DNA of 64,000 nt from DTDX01 sp964608455 (GTDB lineage: Archaea > Thermoproteota > Bathyarchaeia > 40CM-2-53-6 > DTDX01), in the NCBI GenBank assembly GCA_964608455.1, contig CAZSNM010000001.1, positions 39,568 to 103,567 on the forward strand. The letters run 5' to 3'. Position 1 is the first letter of the stretch. Each line of letters begins with the position of its first letter. The position numbers and the translations under genes were made by a program. Below, piece by piece: positions 17,232 through 25,222 of the stretch. The notes under the pieces are model-generated. The model searched no databases. It saw only the letters and a program-made list of their open reading frames with translations, and was not told the DNA's origin.

Positions 17232-18162
17232 TTTTAGTTTCTTTATAAAATGGTTCTCTTAACTCATTAGCTTTAAGAAATAATGCTTTTAAAACATCAT
17301 CTGAAGCATCACTTCTTAAGTAAGGTAAAATATCAACTAAATTGTCGTTTCTCATTAAGCAAGGCTTTAATTTTCCATCAAAGGTTAATCTCATTCTTGT
17401 GCAATGTGCGCAAAACTCTGTATTTTCTATAGGTTTAACAACCTCGATTTTAGCTCCATCAATTGTATACACTTTTCTATTATGCATAAAATTTCTTACT
17501 TCAATTTTTTCAGCTTTCATACGTAATTTTTCTTCGATGTTATCTAAAGGTAAATGGTATTTAGCATATTCTTCAAAACAAATATTTATTGGTTCAAATT
17601 CAATTAATTGAAGAATAACACCCATTTTTTTTGAAGCTTCTATCATAGAGTCTATTTCGCAATCGTTTAACCCTTTTAAAACAACCATGTTTATTTTCAC
17701 AGGAGTCAATCCAGCGTTAATAGCTGCTTTAACCCCTCTTAATGCTCCATTAATTTCTCCTCCAGTAATTTTTCTATAGATTATTGGATTTAGCGAAGGT
17801 AAACTTATGTTAATTCTGGTAAGCCCCGCTTCTTTCAGTTCAAATGCTAAATCTTCAGTTAATAATTTAGCATTTGTAACAAGAGATATATCTTTCAATT
17901 TTTGAATTTCCCTCAAACCTTTTATAATCGCTTTAATATCCTTTCTCATTAATGGTTCCCCCCCAGTAATTTTTACATCTTCTACCCCAAATTCAGTAGC
18001 AATTTTAACTACTCTAATTATTTCATTTACGCTTAACAAATTTGTTTTACCAGTATGGCCTTCTCTATGACAATAAAAACAGTTTTGATTGCATGAAGGT
18101 GTTATAGCTATTCTAAGATTTAATAATGGACGATTATATTTATCTAAAAGCAAAAATTTCAC
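17221..18162 (-). CDS. moaA: GTP 3',8-cyclase MoaA
   Basis: First step of molybdopterin or tungstopterin synthesis. The 313-aa radical SAM enzyme has the N-terminal cluster C24-x3-C28-x2-C31 (CNQNCFYC), the GGEPL motif and a C-terminal cluster region with CAHC and a later cysteine (KPCLM). Start GTG 18162 overlaps the moaB stop as GTGA. moaC-moaB-moaA form one operon, likely serving the tungsten AOR at 37520-39412. Confidence 0.95.
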   Translation of the reverse strand: MKFLLLDKYNRPLLNLRIAITPSCNQNCFYCHREGHTGKTNLLSVNEIIRVVKIATEFGVEDVKITGGEPLMRKDIKAIIKGLREIQKLKDISLVTNAKLLTEDLAFELKEAGLTRINISLPSLNPIIYRKITGGEINGALRGVKAAINAGLTPVKINMVVLKGLNDCEIDSMIEASKKMGVILQLIEFEPINICFEEYAKYHLPLDNIEEKLRMKAEKIEVRNFMHNRKVYTIDGAKIEVVKPIENTEFCAHCTRMRLTFDGKLKPCLMRNDNLVDILPYLRSDASDDVLKALFLKANELREPFYKETKTIS

Positions 18163-18689
18163 TCTCTTGCATGCTTAACTATATGAGGTAACTCTGGAAT
18201 TATTAATGAGGAAACCGCTAACTTAACAGCTTCGGGCGATCCAGGTAAACAAAATATTGCTTTAGATTTAGCCACTCCAGCTAAAGCTCTAGTTAATATC
18301 GCTGCTGAACCAATTTTTTCATAGCTAAGCTTTCTAAATAATTCTCCAAATCCTGGAAGCTCCTTTTCTATAAGCTCTTTTATAGCTTCTATAGTAACAT
18401 CTTTTTTAGTTATACCTGTTCCACCAGTAATTATTATGGCATCAACATCTTTTGAATACAAAATTTCTTTAACCTTTTCTTTAATTAAAACTAAGTTGTC
18501 TGGAAGAATAATTCTTTGATAAACGTTATAACCTGCCTTTTTAATTAATTCCTCTATTAAATTTCCTGAAACATCATTAATTTCCTCTCCCCTTTTTAAG
18601 CTTAAATATTTAGAATCGCTGCAAGTTAATATAGATATATTCAATGTTTTAGGGGATTCAGATTTATGTTTTATTGATGTTTCACTCAT
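18159..18689 (-). CDS. moaB: Molybdopterin adenylyltransferase-type protein MoaB
   Basis: A MogA/MoaB-fold protein that adenylylates molybdopterin before metal insertion. About 176 aa with TGGTGITKKDVT as the MPT-binding signature and a C-terminal CLPGSPEAV. ATG 18689 is preferred to GTG 18698 because GAGTGAG precedes it; either start overlaps the end of moaC. In hyperthermophilic archaea MoaB serves the tungsten cofactor, in line with the AOR gene here. Confidence 0.93.
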   Translation of the reverse strand: MSETSIKHKSESPKTLNISILTCSDSKYLSLKRGEEINDVSGNLIEELIKKAGYNVYQRIILPDNLVLIKEKVKEILYSKDVDAIIITGGTGITKKDVTIEAIKELIEKELPGFGELFRKLSYEKIGSAAILTRALAGVAKSKAIFCLPGSPEAVKLAVSSLIIPELPHIVKHARE

Positions 18690-19143
18690 TATTCTCACTC
18701 TTCAATTTTTCTTTAACTTTAATCGATTCTATTAAGGTTGTTGGGTATTGTCCTTTTTCATCCTTTTCATATTGCTTAACCATATCCCATATTGTTAAAA
18801 GGTAAACTGCAACTGCTGTTAAAGCTTCCATCTCAACCCCTGTTTTAGCTGTTGTTTTAACTTTAACTTCAACCTCTATAGAGTTAGAGTTTAATTTTGA
18901 ATTTAAAGAAACATTTGTTATTGGAATTGGATGACATAAGGGAATTATTTGGCTTGTATTTTTAGCAGCCATAATCGCGGCTATTTCTGCGGTAATTAAT
19001 GGATCGCCTTTAGCAATTTTTCCGTTTTTAATAAGCGAGATTGTTTGAGGCTTTAAAATTATTTTTCCTAAAGCTGAAGCTTCTCTAAAAACTTCTTTTT
19101 TTTCAGTAATATCAATCATTTCGGTTTTTTTAAAGCTGCTCAA
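18682..19143 (-). CDS. moaC: Cyclic pyranopterin monophosphate synthase MoaC
   Basis: It completes the pyranopterin ring after MoaA. The 153-aa protein has the conserved LCHPIPI and GVEMEALTAV motifs and the DITEK N terminus. TTG 19143 is the start. It is first in the moaC-moaB-moaA operon, and its last codons overlap moaB. No moaD or moaE is seen in this window. Confidence 0.95.
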   Translation of the reverse strand: MSSFKKTEMIDITEKKEVFREASALGKIILKPQTISLIKNGKIAKGDPLITAEIAAIMAAKNTSQIIPLCHPIPITNVSLNSKLNSNSIEVEVKVKTTAKTGVEMEALTAVAVYLLTIWDMVKQYEKDEKGQYPTTLIESIKVKEKLKSENNE

Positions 19144-19224
19144 TTTAAAGCTACCTCTTTTAATCTCTTAAATATTAAATTATTTATACTTCCTTATTGC
19201 TTTATTTATATTGTGGGAGTTTAA

Positions 19225-19413
19225 ATGTGTAAGTTGGCTAAGTTATCTGAAGAAGAATTAAAATTGATTCAAGAGCTTGAAGCAAAATTAAATCATATAG
19301 TTTTAATTGCTTATGAGAAACCTCCTGAAATAGCTAAATTAACAAATGAACAACTTGAAAAAATTAAGAATTTAGAAAGTCAATTGAAAGTTAAATTAGT
19401 AGCTTACAAATAA
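19225..19413 (+). CDS. 62-aa protein made of two copies of a short module
   Basis: The product consists of two similar halves of about 26 residues: AKLSEEELKLIQELEAKL ending LIAYE, and AKLTNEQLEKIKNLESQL ending LVAYK. Each looks like a helix followed by a beta strand, a pattern that could pair into a small symmetric fold. Function is not recognised. ATG 19225 follows GTGGGAG. It is divergent from moaC and just downstream of its promoter region, so a link to cofactor synthesis is possible but unsupported. Confidence 0.75.
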   Translation: MCKLAKLSEEELKLIQELEAKLNHIVLIAYEKPPEIAKLTNEQLEKIKNLESQLKVKLVAYK

Positions 19414-19453
19414 AGAAAAAATAAAAATATGAAACTTGGGAAAGTAGTTGGGA

Positions 19454-19918
19454 TTAAGTGGAAAAATTTGCCCATCTATTTAGGTAATCCCATAAATCTT
19501 CTTCAGTAATTCCCTCAATTTCTTCAAGAAATTCATAAAGTTGCTTTAAAGAAGTGTGATGTCTATACTCTTCACCAAGAATTCCCTCTAAAATCAATTT
19601 AACATTTTTTTCATCAACTTTTTTTACAAGTTCCTCCATTTTATTAAGCATTTCCTGTTCTTCGTTTATATGTTTTTCTAAAGCTTCTTTAATTTCGGTT
19701 TTTTCTACACTTGAAAATATTTTTCCCTGAATTATGTCTTCTAAGGATTGAAGAATATGAGCATGCTTTAATGAATCCATTCTTATAACATCTAAAAGAA
19801 GCTTAACCACTTCATTTATTGTTTTATTTATTGTTGAATTTAATTCATTTGCAACTTTAATTTCTAACGCTTTTTGTTCTCTAAGCATATTTAAAAATTC
19901 TTTATCAGAAGTTTTCAT
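19454..19918 (-). CDS. Ferritin-like (rubrerythrin-fold) protein
   Basis: A 154-aa, all-helical protein with carboxylate and histidine pairs spaced as in ferritin-like four-helix bundles: DSLKHAHIL, NEEQEML and EEYRHHTSL. Such proteins bind a di-iron centre and handle iron or peroxide; which one cannot be said. ATG 19918 lies in a perfect 20-bp palindrome (19911-19930). GGAGG (19934-19930) is 11 nt upstream and can be masked by the leader described next. Confidence 0.75.
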   Translation of the reverse strand: MKTSDKEFLNMLREQKALEIKVANELNSTINKTINEVVKLLLDVIRMDSLKHAHILQSLEDIIQGKIFSSVEKTEIKEALEKHINEEQEMLNKMEELVKKVDEKNVKLILEGILGEEYRHHTSLKQLYEFLEEIEGITEEDLWDYLNRWANFST

Positions 19919-19930
19919 TTAAATGAAAAC
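19911..19930. repeat. Perfect 20-bp palindrome over the start codon
   Basis: GTTTTCATTTAAATGAAAAC reads the same on both strands. It holds the ATG (19918) of the ferritin-like gene and its right end touches the SD. In RNA it could fold into a hairpin exposing or hiding the start; in DNA it could bind a dimeric protein. Which is unknown. Confidence 0.7.
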
Positions 19931-20030
19931 CTCCTGAAGAGGGGTTCTCCTCATTCTTGCCTGCGGTTTTGCAGGTCTCAAGATCTAAGGCATTTAAATA
20001 CCTTCGGGCCAGACCAGTCATAGAACCCCC
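19930..20030 (-). promoter_or_regulatory. Structured 5' leader, riboswitch-like, of the ferritin-like gene
   Basis: Read on the minus strand, an 8-bp closing helix GGGGTTCT (20029-20022) / AGAACCCC (19948-19941) encloses GGTCT/AGACC (20015-20011 with 19978-19974), a small hairpin AAGG/CCTT (20004-20001 with 19990-19987) and CCTGC/GCAGG (19975-19971 with 19964-19960). Directly after the closing helix, CCTC (19942-19939) can instead pair with the SD GGAGG (19934-19930). The two C bases at 19942-19941 are shared, so closing helix and SD hairpin compete. This is how expression-platform riboswitches work. I do not recognise the class. Confidence 0.6.
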
Positions 20031-20055
20031 AAATTATTTATATATAAATTGAGAA

Positions 20056-20064
20056 TATAAAAAG
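20056..20064 (-). promoter_or_regulatory. Putative TATA box for the structured leader
   Basis: TTTTTATAT on the minus strand lies about 26 nt before the G-run at 20030 that opens the leader, the normal archaeal distance from TATA box to start site. A second TATA-like stretch (20048-20041) would start transcription inside the closing helix, so this one fits better. Confidence 0.45.
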
Positions 20065-20066
20065 AT

Positions 20067-21719
20067 TTAGTTAAGAATAGCTCCTGTATCTGTTGATGAA
20101 ACAAGTTTAACATATTTCTTTAAATAGCCTTTAAGAATGGGTTTTTCCGGAGGCTTAACATTTTTTAAGCGTGATGTTAATTCATCATTTGTTAATTCAA
20201 CTTCAATAATTCTTTTGGAGACATCAATTTTTATTAAATCTCCATTTTTAATAGCTGCTATAGGGCCTTTTTCAGCTGCTTCTGGAGAAACATGCCCTAT
20301 GCATAATCCTCTTGTTCCACCTGAAAATCTTCCATCAGTAATAAGAGCAACAGATTCTCCTAAACCCATTCCTGAAATTGCTGATGTTGGAGCAAGCATT
20401 TCTTTCATTCCGGGACCGCCTTTAGGTCCTTCATATCTAATTATTATAGCATCTCCCTTTTCTATTTCATTGTTAAAAATAGCTTTTATACATTCCTCTT
20501 CAGAATTAAAAACTTTAGCTTCCCCCTTAAATGTTAATGTTCTATTTGAAAGCCCAGCAGTTTTAAGAACACAACCTTTTGGAGCTAAATTCCCCCATAA
20601 AATAGCAAGTCCCCCCTCATTAGCTATAGGGTTATTTATTGAGTGAATAACGTTTCTATCTAAGTTTCTAGCTTCCTTTATGTTTTCAATTAAGGTTTTT
20701 CCAGTTACAGTTTTTACGTTTAAATGAAGTTTTTCTTTTAATTCAAGCATTAAAGCAGGTATTCCACCAGCATTATTTAAATCCTCCATGTCATGTGGTC
20801 CTCCAGGCATCATAGCACATAATTGAGGAGTTTTTTTATTTAATTCATCAAATAGCGATAGCTCTATTGTTAAATTCAATTCTTTAGCTATAGCAGTTAA
20901 ATGAAGAACTGTATTTGTTGAACCGCCTAAAGCTGCATCAACAATTATAGCATTTTCAAACGCTTCCTTATTCATTATATCTGATGGCTTTAAATTTTCA
21001 TGAATCATTTCTACAATTCTTTCTCCTGATTTCTCTGCAATCCTTAATTTAGCAGAGTTAACAGCAGGAGTTGTGCTGCAATAAGGTAAACTCATTCCTA
21101 AAGCTTCAGTAAGACAAGCCATAGTGTTTGCAGTGAACATTCCATTGCATGAACCGCATGTTGGACATGCAATTTCCTCAATTTCATTAAGTTCTTCTAA
21201 AGTTATTTCTCCAGAGTTAACCTTTCCTAAAGCTTCAAAAACAGAAATTAAACCAATTTTTTTTCCTTTATAAATTCCTGAAAGCATTGGTCCTCCAGTT
21301 ACTACTATTGATGGTATATTGAGTCTAGCTGCAGCCATAAGCATTCCAGGGGTAATTTTATCACAATTTGAAATTAAAACTAAACCATCTAATTGATGAG
21401 CTTGAACCATTATTTCTATTGAATCGGCTATTAAATCTCTTGATGGAAGAGAATAACGCATTCCTTCATGACCCATAGCTAATCCATCGCAAACAGCTAT
21501 TGTATTAAACTCAAATGGTACTCCTCCAGCTGCGGCTATACCAATTTTAACTCTTTCAACTATAGTGTTTAAATGGGTATGCCCTGGAACTAAAGATGTA
21601 AAACTATTTGCTATACCTATAAAAGGCTTATTCATTTCTTCATTTGTTAAACCTAAAGCTTTAAGCAAAGCTCTTTGAGGGGCTTTTTGAAAACCCATTT
21701 TAATTGCATTGCTCCTCAT
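20067..21719 (-). CDS. ilvD: Dihydroxy-acid dehydratase
   Basis: Fe-S dehydratase of valine, isoleucine and leucine synthesis that turns dihydroxy acids into 2-oxo acids. The 550-aa protein has SNCDKITPGML, the cysteine motif PTCGSCNGMFTANTM and GRFSGGTRG near the C terminus. Start ATG 21719 follows GGGAGAG. It is divergent from the ilvB operon, and the 228 bp between them hold promoters and the ilvB leader. The ferritin-like gene follows on the same strand. Confidence 0.97.
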   Translation of the reverse strand: MRSNAIKMGFQKAPQRALLKALGLTNEEMNKPFIGIANSFTSLVPGHTHLNTIVERVKIGIAAAGGVPFEFNTIAVCDGLAMGHEGMRYSLPSRDLIADSIEIMVQAHQLDGLVLISNCDKITPGMLMAAARLNIPSIVVTGGPMLSGIYKGKKIGLISVFEALGKVNSGEITLEELNEIEEIACPTCGSCNGMFTANTMACLTEALGMSLPYCSTTPAVNSAKLRIAEKSGERIVEMIHENLKPSDIMNKEAFENAIIVDAALGGSTNTVLHLTAIAKELNLTIELSLFDELNKKTPQLCAMMPGGPHDMEDLNNAGGIPALMLELKEKLHLNVKTVTGKTLIENIKEARNLDRNVIHSINNPIANEGGLAILWGNLAPKGCVLKTAGLSNRTLTFKGEAKVFNSEEECIKAIFNNEIEKGDAIIIRYEGPKGGPGMKEMLAPTSAISGMGLGESVALITDGRFSGGTRGLCIGHVSPEAAEKGPIAAIKNGDLIKIDVSKRIIEVELTNDELTSRLKNVKPPEKPILKGYLKKYVKLVSSTDTGAILN

Positions 21720-21787
21720 GTCTTTAACTCTCCCAACTTTTAAAAGCGTAAAATTTATATTTGGAAACCTTATTAATGTTAAGTTTT

Positions 21788-21860
21788 GATGGGGCTTGAA
21801 TAAAAACCTTACAGTTTTTACCCAGCTACTTTTAGGTAAAAATGGAAAGGTAGCCCCATC
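21788..21860 (+). promoter_or_regulatory. Structured leader RNA upstream of ilvB with alternative hairpins
   Basis: A perfect 9-bp helix GATGGGGCT (21788-21796) / AGCCCCATC (21852-21860) closes a 73-nt element. Inside, AAAAAC (21802-21807) pairs with GTTTTT (21814-21819), but TTTTTACC (21815-21822) pairs equally well with GGTAAAAA (21835-21842). The two hairpins share 21815-21819 and cannot coexist. A TATA-like TTTATATTT near 21753 would place the transcript start at the element. A sensor of a branched-chain amino acid or pathway intermediate is an inference; no known class is recognised and T-boxes are not expected in archaea. Confidence 0.6.
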
Positions 21861-21886
21861 GCTTGTAACCGTAGTAATTCTTAAAT

Positions 21887-21924
21887 AAGCGCCTTAAGCA
21901 TTTTATTTTCTTCTTAAGGCGCTT
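21887..21924 (+). promoter_or_regulatory. Perfect 12-bp inverted repeat before the ilvB start (hairpin)
   Basis: AAGCGCCTTAAG (21887-21898) and CTTAAGGCGCTT (21913-21924) are exact complements with a 14-nt T-rich loop. The hairpin lies between the structured element (21788-21860) and the ilvB SD (21937-21942). It is followed by A, not T, so it does not look like a U-tract terminator on this strand. It may be the output part of the leader or a protein-binding site. Confidence 0.65.
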
Positions 21925-21947
21925 AAAAAATTGTTTGGGTGAGATTA

Positions 21948-23663
21948 TTGAGTAAAGTTTCAGGCGGTAAAGCTTTGCTTGAAGCTTTAAAAAGAGAGGG
22001 GGTAACAATAATATTTGGCATTCCAGGAGGAGCCATTCTCCCCATTTATGATGAGCTTTATGACTTCGACATTAGACATGTTTTATGTCAGCATGAGCAA
22101 TCAGCAGCTCATATGGCTGATGGATTTGCTAGAGTAAGCGGTAAACCTGGTGTATGCTTTGCAACCTCTGGTCCAGGAGCAACAAACTTAGTTACTGGTA
22201 TAGCTAATGCTTACATGGATTCTTCTCCATTAATAGCTGTTACAGGACAAGTTCCTAAACCAATGATTGGAAAAGATGCTTTTCAAGAAGTTGACATCAT
22301 AGGGATAACAACTCCAATAACCAAATATAATTTTCAACCTAGAAGTGCTTCAGAAATACCTGAAATTGTTAAAAAAGCTTTTTTTATAGCTTCAACAGGT
22401 CGAAAAGGGCCTGTGCTTATTGACATTCCTAAGGATGTTCAAACAGAGGAATGTGAATTAAAGTTTCCAGAAAAAGTTACCATAAGAGGTTATAATCCAT
22501 ATAGAAAACCTTGTGAAAAACAAATAAATGCTGTTGTTGAGTTGCTTGCTTCAGCAGAGAAACCTATGATTCTTGCTGGTGGTGGGGCAGCCTATCCTGA
22601 AGCTTCAGATTACATTTTAAAAATTAGCGAGCTTCTATTAGCGCCTGTTGTCACTTCATTAATGGGTAAAGGAGTTTTTCCAGAGGATCATCCTCTATCA
22701 CTTGGTTTACTTGGAATGCATGGAACATTAGCAGCTAACAAATTAGTTTCTGAAGCTGATGTTCTTCTTTCTGTTGGAACAAGATTTTCAGATAGAACAA
22801 CTGGTAAAGTCGATGAATTTTGTAAAGAAACCAAAGTTATACATATAGATATTGATGAAGCTGAAATTTCAAAAAATAAAAAGGTTGATTTAGCTATTAT
22901 AGCTGATGCAAGCGAAGCTTTAAAAGCAATTTATGAAGGTTTAATCGCCCGTTTAAATAAAAGAGAAGAAACAGCCTGGTTTAAAAGAGTTAAAGAATTT
23001 AAAGAAGTTTGGGAAGGATGGATATTTGAAGAGGAATCGAGCAAAGAATTAAAACCTATTCCCATCCTTAAAATCTTAAGAAAAATTTTACCAGTTGAAT
23101 CTATACTTGTTACTGAAGTAGGCCAAAACCAAATGTGGAGCGCATTATATTTCAAAGTTTTTAAACCTAGAACATTTATAACATCAGGCGGTCTTGGTAC
23201 GATGGGGTTTGGTTTACCAGCTTCTATAGGGGCCAAAGCAGCTAAATCTGACGTTCCAGTTGTTGATGTAGCTGGAGATGGAAGTTTTATGATGACTGAA
23301 AATGCACTTTCAGTTTCTGTTGCAGAAAACCTTCCAATAATAGCTGTAATAATAAATAATAGAGTTCTTGGAATGGTTGCTCAATGGCAAAGGCTATTTT
23401 ATGGAAAACGTTATTCAGCAGTTAAACTTGATCGAGTGGATTTTGTTAAGTTAGCTGAAGCCTATGGGGCTCATGGAGTTAGAGTTCAAGATTTAAATGA
23501 ATTTTCTAAAGCTTTAAAAGAAGCTTTAAAACTTGATGTAACTTCAGTAATTGATGTTCCAATATCTCCAGAGGAAAATGTGCTTCCAATGGTTCCTCCA
23601 GGAAGTAGTTTAGAGAAAATATTGGGGGTTGAAAAATGGGATTGGGTAATGAAAAAGGGTTAA
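21948..23663 (+). CDS. ilvB: Acetolactate synthase, large subunit
   Basis: ThDP enzyme condensing pyruvate with pyruvate or 2-oxobutyrate. It has the N-terminal GGKALLEAL and the catalytic-glutamate region (LCQHEQSAAHMADGFAR), FAD/quinone-like middle domain and ThDP motif AGDGSFMMTENAL with NN. TTG 21948 is preferred to in-frame GTG 21939, which lies inside the SD GGGTGAG. Product about 571 aa, the usual length. It heads ilvB-ilvH-ilvC-leuC-leuD; ilvH overlaps by 28 nt. Confidence 0.97.
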   Translation: MSKVSGGKALLEALKREGVTIIFGIPGGAILPIYDELYDFDIRHVLCQHEQSAAHMADGFARVSGKPGVCFATSGPGATNLVTGIANAYMDSSPLIAVTGQVPKPMIGKDAFQEVDIIGITTPITKYNFQPRSASEIPEIVKKAFFIASTGRKGPVLIDIPKDVQTEECELKFPEKVTIRGYNPYRKPCEKQINAVVELLASAEKPMILAGGGAAYPEASDYILKISELLLAPVVTSLMGKGVFPEDHPLSLGLLGMHGTLAANKLVSEADVLLSVGTRFSDRTTGKVDEFCKETKVIHIDIDEAEISKNKKVDLAIIADASEALKAIYEGLIARLNKREETAWFKRVKEFKEVWEGWIFEEESSKELKPIPILKILRKILPVESILVTEVGQNQMWSALYFKVFKPRTFITSGGLGTMGFGLPASIGAKAAKSDVPVVDVAGDGSFMMTENALSVSVAENLPIIAVIINNRVLGMVAQWQRLFYGKRYSAVKLDRVDFVKLAEAYGAHGVRVQDLNEFSKALKEALKLDVTSVIDVPISPEENVLPMVPPGSSLEKILGVEKWDWVMKKG

Positions 23664-24166
23664 TTTTAATTTCAGCTATAGTAGAGCATAAACCAGGAGT
23701 TCTTCATAGAATTTCAAACATGTTTAGAAGAAGAGATTTTAACATTGAAAGTATAAGTGTTGGTGTAACAGAATTTAATGATTTGGCAAGAATGACCATA
23801 ACTGTTAAAGGAGATGAAAGAACAGCTGATCAAGTTGTTAAACAAATGGGTAAATTAATTGATGTTATTTGCGTGGACGTTTTAGATTGGAACAATTCTG
23901 TTCAAAGAGAGTTGGCGCTTATAAAGTTAAAGGCTGAAACACATGAGAAACGATCCGAAATAATGGATTACGCCTCAGTATTTAGGGGAAGGATAATTGA
24001 TGTAGCAAGAGATTCTTTAATAGTTGAAGTTACTGGAGATTCTGAAAAAATTAATGCCTTTATAAATTTAACCAAACCCTTTGGAATCATTGAAGTTGCC
24101 AGAACAGGCATAACAGCTTTATCTAGAGGCTCTTCCTCCTTAAGTGAAGCTAAACGAAAAACTTAA
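23636..24166 (+). CDS. ilvH: Acetolactate synthase, small (regulatory) subunit
   Basis: ACT-domain subunit that activates IlvB and gives valine feedback inhibition. The 176-aa protein starts with the ACT domain (EHKPGVLHRISNMFRRRDFNIESISVG) and ends with the C-terminal IlvH domain (FRGRIIDVARDSLIVEVTGD). Start ATG 23636 lies within the end of ilvB, implying translational coupling. It is followed by ilvC after 44 nt. Confidence 0.95.
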   Translation: MGLGNEKGLILISAIVEHKPGVLHRISNMFRRRDFNIESISVGVTEFNDLARMTITVKGDERTADQVVKQMGKLIDVICVDVLDWNNSVQRELALIKLKAETHEKRSEIMDYASVFRGRIIDVARDSLIVEVTGDSEKINAFINLTKPFGIIEVARTGITALSRGSSSLSEAKRKT

Positions 24167-24210
24167 AGGAAAGAGCTTTAAAATCAAATAATAAAGGGGG
24201 AATTCAAATC

Positions 24211-25200
24211 TTGGTGAAAATATATTTTGATAAAGATGCAGATTTAAAGTATTTAGAAGGAAAAACCATTGCTGTAATAGGTTATGGAATTCAAGGAAGA
24301 GCTCAAGCATTAAACTTAAGGGATTCAAAAGTAAATGTTATAGTTGGACTTAGACCTGAAGGAAATAGCTGGAGACTAGCTGAAAAAGATGGTTTTAAAC
24401 CTTTCACTATTCAAGAAGCAGCTGAAAAAGGAGATATAATTCATATGTTAATTCCAGATATGGCTCAACCATCAATTTATAATGAGTATATAGCTAAACA
24501 CTTAAGAAAAGGTAAAGTTTTAGGTTTTTCACATGGCTTTAACATTCACTATAAACAAATAATTCCTCCTCCAGATGTTGATGTAATAATGGTGGCTCCA
24601 AAAAGTCCTGGAGCTAGACTTAGGGAAATGTATCTTCAAGGTTTTGGTGTTCCAGCTTTGCTTGCTGTAGCTCAAGATGTTAGCGGAAAAGCTAAGCATA
24701 TTGGGTTAGCTATAGCTAAAGCTTTAGGGTGTACAAAAGCTGGAGTTATTGAAACAACCTTTAAAGATGAAACTGAGAGTGATTTAATAGGAGAGCAAAC
24801 AGTTTTGGTAGGTGGATTAATGGAGCTAATTAAAAAAGGATTTGAAGTTTTAGTTGAAGCGGGCTATCCGCCTGAACTTTCATATTTTGAAGCTTGTAAC
24901 GAAGCTAAATTAATTATGGACCTTATTTATGAAAAAGGATTAATTGGAATGCTTAGGGGAGTATCTGAAACAGCAAGATTTGGTGGATTATCTATTGGGC
25001 CAAAAGTTATAGATGAACATGTAAAAGAAAATATGAGGAAAGTTGTTAAAGATGTTCAAAGTGGAAAATTTGCTGAAGAATGGATAAAAATATCAAAGGA
25101 AAAACCCCAGCTTCTTGAAGAAAAAATTTCATTAATTGAAAACCATGAGTTGGAGCAGGTTGGAAAAAAAATAAGAAAAATGTCTGGAATAGAAAAATAG
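24211..25200 (+). CDS. ilvC: Ketol-acid reductoisomerase
   Basis: Mg- and NAD(P)H-dependent rearrangement and reduction of acetohydroxy acids. The 329-aa class I enzyme has the Rossmann motif GYGIQGRAQALNLRDS, the cofactor loop GLRPEGNSW, metal ligands in DETESDLIGEQ and the C-terminal helical domain with EACNEAKLIMDLIYEKG. TTG 24211 follows AGGGGG; GTG 24214 is also possible. It is the third gene of the operon. Confidence 0.97.
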   Translation: MVKIYFDKDADLKYLEGKTIAVIGYGIQGRAQALNLRDSKVNVIVGLRPEGNSWRLAEKDGFKPFTIQEAAEKGDIIHMLIPDMAQPSIYNEYIAKHLRKGKVLGFSHGFNIHYKQIIPPPDVDVIMVAPKSPGARLREMYLQGFGVPALLAVAQDVSGKAKHIGLAIAKALGCTKAGVIETTFKDETESDLIGEQTVLVGGLMELIKKGFEVLVEAGYPPELSYFEACNEAKLIMDLIYEKGLIGMLRGVSETARFGGLSIGPKVIDEHVKENMRKVVKDVQSGKFAEEWIKISKEKPQLLEEKISLIENHELEQVGKKIRKMSGIEK

Positions 25201-25222
25201 AAGATTTTTAAAGGTTTTTTAA

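Noticed and set aside
19930..20030. tRNA, C/D or H/ACA RNA in the ferritin-like leader
   Set aside because: No cloverleaf, no ordered C/D boxes and no ACA after a stem; the SD pairing points to a leader instead.
21887..21924. Intrinsic terminator before ilvB
   Set aside because: The stem is followed by A residues on the coding strand, not a T-run, and lies just before a good SD.
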